This document shows positions 6,439 through 8,157 of a DNA stretch of 8,157 nt, piece by piece (the first letter of the stretch is position 1; each line of letters opens with the position of its first letter). The DNA comes from Syntrophomonadaceae bacterium (GTDB lineage Bacteria; Bacillota; Syntrophomonadia; Syntrophomonadales; Syntrophomonadaceae): positions 1-8,157 of the forward strand of contig DUSB01000233.1 of assembly GCA_012840625.1 (NCBI GenBank), written 5' to 3'. A model generated the notes under the pieces. The model made no database searches. It was not told the DNA's origin and was given only the letters and a program-made list of their open reading frames with translations. Made by a program: the position numbers and the translations under genes.

Positions 6439-7545
6439 TTAAAACTTGTAATGCTGGTAAAATTGCTGACTAAAGCTTAAAAATCTATCCTGCTGGATAG
6501 CCTCTCTAATCTTCTTCATAAGATGAATAAGAAAATATACATTATGATAGCTGAGCAAACGAGCCGCCAGCATTTCCTCTGCTTTGATCAAATGCCTTAT
6601 ATACGCCCGACTGAAGTGCTGGCAAACATAACAATCGCACTCTTCGTCGATAGGCCTGAAATCTTGTGCATAACCAGCATTGCGAACGGTTATTTTTCCC
6701 TCATGGGTATAGGCCGTTCCGTGGCGTGCCAGACGGGTAGGCAAGACACAGTCAAACATGTCGATACCCCGTTTAACGCCTTCAATAAGATCTTCCGGCT
6801 CCCCTACGCCCATCAAGTAACGTGGTTTATCAGCCGGAAAATGCTCATCGGTAAGATCCAGGATAGCATACATCTCATCCTTGGGCTCCCCAACGCTGAG
6901 GCCTCCGATGGCATAGCCCGGGAAATTCAGACGGGTAATATCCCTGGCACTACGCTCACGCAAATCCGGAAAAACATTGCCCTGAACAATCCCAAACAAA
7001 GCCTGATCCTCCCGCTGGTGTGACTCCCGGCAACGGGCTGCCCACAGGCTGGTGCGCTGTACGGCTTTTTCTGCCTCTTCATAGCTGCAGGGATAGGGTG
7101 CACATTCATCAAAACACATAGCAATATCCGCACCCAATTGCTGCTGGATCGCCATTACTTTCTCCGGAGTGAAATAATGTTGGGATCCATCAATGTGAGA
7201 ACTAAACTCTACCCCTTCATCTGAGATTTTACGCAATTTTGCCAGACTAAATACCTGAAAACCTCCACTGTCGGTAAGAATCCCCCGCTCCCACCCCATA
7301 AAAGAATGCAGACCGGAAGCTTTTGCCACCAGATCAGCGCCAGGCCTGAGGTACAAATGATAGGTATTGGCAAGAATGATTCCTGCTCCTATTTCCTCAA
7401 GCTCATGCGGGGTTAGTGTTTTTACGGTGGCCTGGGTTCCAACCGGCATAAAAATCGGGGTTTCAATACTGCCATGCCAAGTGCTTAATTCACCCAAACG
7501 TGCCTGACTGCTGCTATCTTTTTTAATGGTGCGAAATTGAAACAA
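6439..7545 (-). CDS. tgt: Queuine/preQ1 tRNA-guanine transglycosylase
   Basis: A 368-residue TIM-barrel enzyme that exchanges guanine 34 for preQ1 in the GUN-anticodon tRNAs (Asp, Asn, His, Tyr). Visible motifs are DSGGFQ (92-97), FDEC with D146, GIVQG (185-189), GGLSVGE (214-220) and DCVLPTR with the nucleophile Asp-265. The zinc ligands C303, C305, C308 and H334 are one residue off the E. coli positions, which supports full length. I chose TTG at 7545-7543 because GGGGAGGG lies eight bases upstream. A TTG six codons earlier (7563) would translate that ribosome site itself as Gly-Arg-Ala and has no site of its own. The gene follows queA by 18 bases, an operon-like spacing. Confidence 0.96.
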   Translation of the reverse strand: MFQFRTIKKDSSSQARLGELSTWHGSIETPIFMPVGTQATVKTLTPHELEEIGAGIILANTYHLYLRPGADLVAKASGLHSFMGWERGILTDSGGFQVFSLAKLRKISDEGVEFSSHIDGSQHYFTPEKVMAIQQQLGADIAMCFDECAPYPCSYEEAEKAVQRTSLWAARCRESHQREDQALFGIVQGNVFPDLRERSARDITRLNFPGYAIGGLSVGEPKDEMYAILDLTDEHFPADKPRYLMGVGEPEDLIEGVKRGIDMFDCVLPTRLARHGTAYTHEGKITVRNAGYAQDFRPIDEECDCYVCQHFSRAYIRHLIKAEEMLAARLLSYHNVYFLIHLMKKIREAIQQDRFLSFSQQFYQHYKF

Positions 7546-7553
7546 TGAAGTTG

Positions 7554-7561
7554 CCCTCCCC
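7554..7561 (-). promoter_or_regulatory. Ribosome binding site deciding the tgt start
   Basis: GGGGAGGG on the minus strand lies eight bases before TTG at 7545. It overlaps the first base of the alternative TTG at 7563-7561, so it cannot serve that codon. Confidence 0.72.
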
Positions 7562-7563
7562 AA

Positions 7564-8157
7564 TTAAAGAATCAGCATGGCATCCCCATAGCTAAAAAAG
7601 CGATATTCTGCTTCTACAGCATGCTGATAAGCAGCCATGGTATTGGCAAAACCTGCAAAAGCAGACACCAGCATGATTAAAGAAGAGGCCGGCAGATGAA
7701 AATTGGTCACCAGACCATCAACGGCCTGAAAAGTATAGCCCGGGTAAATAAATATATCGGTTTCACCATGCTCGGCACGAAAACCACTTTGCTCATTATA
7801 TATGGTTTCAAGTGTTCTGACTACTGTTGTGCCTACTGCAATAATTTTTTTCCCCTGCTGTTTGCTTCGGTTTAAAAGATTGGCGGTAGTTTGATCCATC
7901 TGATAAAATTCACGATGCATCCGATGCTGACGAATATCATGACTGTTCACAGGGCGAAAAGTCCCCAATCCTACGTGCAGCAGGATACTGGCAATCTGTA
8001 CCCCCTGTTGCTGCAGCTCTTCCAGCAAGGAGCTGGTAAAATGCAGCCCGGCAGTAGGGGCCGCTGCCGAACCATTCACCTGGGCATAAACAGTCTGATA
8101 GCGATCAGTATCCTGTACTTCCGCCGGACGATTAATATAAGGAGGCAGGGGCATAAA
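7564..8157 (-). CDS. queA: S-adenosylmethionine:tRNA ribosyltransferase-isomerase, C-terminal part
   Basis: QueA transfers the ribosyl part of S-adenosylmethionine to preQ1 already in tRNA, giving epoxyqueuosine; it acts directly after Tgt. The window holds the last 197 residues plus the stop. Motifs in order, counted from the first Met in the window, are PLPPYI (2-7), APTAGLHF (32-39), LHVGLGTFRPV (59-69), AVGTTVVRTLE (106-116), IYPGY (136-140), LVTNFHLPASSLIMLVSAFAG (148-168, shown by its N and C ends) and RFFSYGDAM (185-193). That first Met is internal: in QueA proteins the PLPPYI motif lies mid-protein, and the frame stays open to the window edge (codon TTT at 8155-8157). Roughly 140-150 N-terminal residues should lie beyond. 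It is followed closely by tgt. Confidence 0.96.
   Translation of the reverse strand, partial: FMPLPPYINRPAEVQDTDRYQTVYAQVNGSAAAPTAGLHFTSSLLEELQQQGVQIASILLHVGLGTFRPVNSHDIRQHRMHREFYQMDQTTANLLNRSKQQGKKIIAVGTTVVRTLETIYNEQSGFRAEHGETDIFIYPGYTFQAVDGLVTNFHLPASSLIMLVSAFAGFANTMAAYQHAVEAEYRFFSYGDAMLIL

Noticed and set aside
6523..7023. Open plus-strand frame of 166 codons
   Set aside because: It lies wholly antisense to tgt, whose catalytic and zinc motifs are intact. The plus-strand peptide resembles no family I know and has no good ribosome site.
8152..8154. ATG at the right edge as the queA start
   Set aside because: It falls inside the conserved G-x-M-PLPPYI region in the middle of QueA, has no ribosome site visible, and the frame continues to the edge. 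The gene is cut by the window.

Overview
The window reads as a conserved housekeeping block from a Gram-positive, Clostridia-like bacterium. The reasons are strong AGGAGG-type ribosome binding sites before nearly every gene, frequent GTG and TTG starts, secD and secF as separate genes (Bacillus fuses them), and the order queA-tgt-yajC-HD-secD-secF. I think a syntrophic or sulfate-reducer-type clostridium (for example Syntrophomonadaceae) is plausible, but I cannot fix the genus by eye. All eight genes lie on the minus strand, so transcription runs from high to low coordinates. I see no tRNA, rRNA, CRISPR array, transposase or phage gene.

In transcription order, the right end (8157 down to 6439) holds the last two steps that act on tRNA in queuosine synthesis: queA, cut by the window edge, and tgt. 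Next (6374 to 3326) comes the accessory Sec module: yajC, a small HD-domain phosphohydrolase gene, secD and secF. These are closely spaced or overlapping and end at a clear intrinsic terminator at 3284-3313. A separate short unit encodes a LapA-type (DUF1049) two-helix membrane protein and ends at a second hairpin at 2714-2748. The left end (2650 to 11) is one large gene for an 879-residue fusion: a DHH/DHHA1 phosphoesterase, two CBS domains and a class II tRNA nucleotidyltransferase/poly(A) polymerase.

Two themes run through the block. One is tRNA maturation: wobble-base modification by Tgt and QueA, and 3'-end A or CCA addition by the fusion protein. The other is membrane protein export: YajC, SecD and SecF, with LapA alongside. 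The queA-tgt-yajC-secDF linkage is widespread in bacteria and has no established mechanistic meaning. The least understood parts are the HD enzyme embedded in the Sec cluster and the nucleotide-sensing front end fused to the tRNA nucleotidyltransferase. Nothing here is convincingly a new system. Intergenic gaps are all under 300 bases; the longest, 3151-3325, holds the secF terminator, a 10-bp palindrome and an A/T-rich lapA leader, and 2651-2796 holds the second terminator and the TTG-start leader of the fusion gene.
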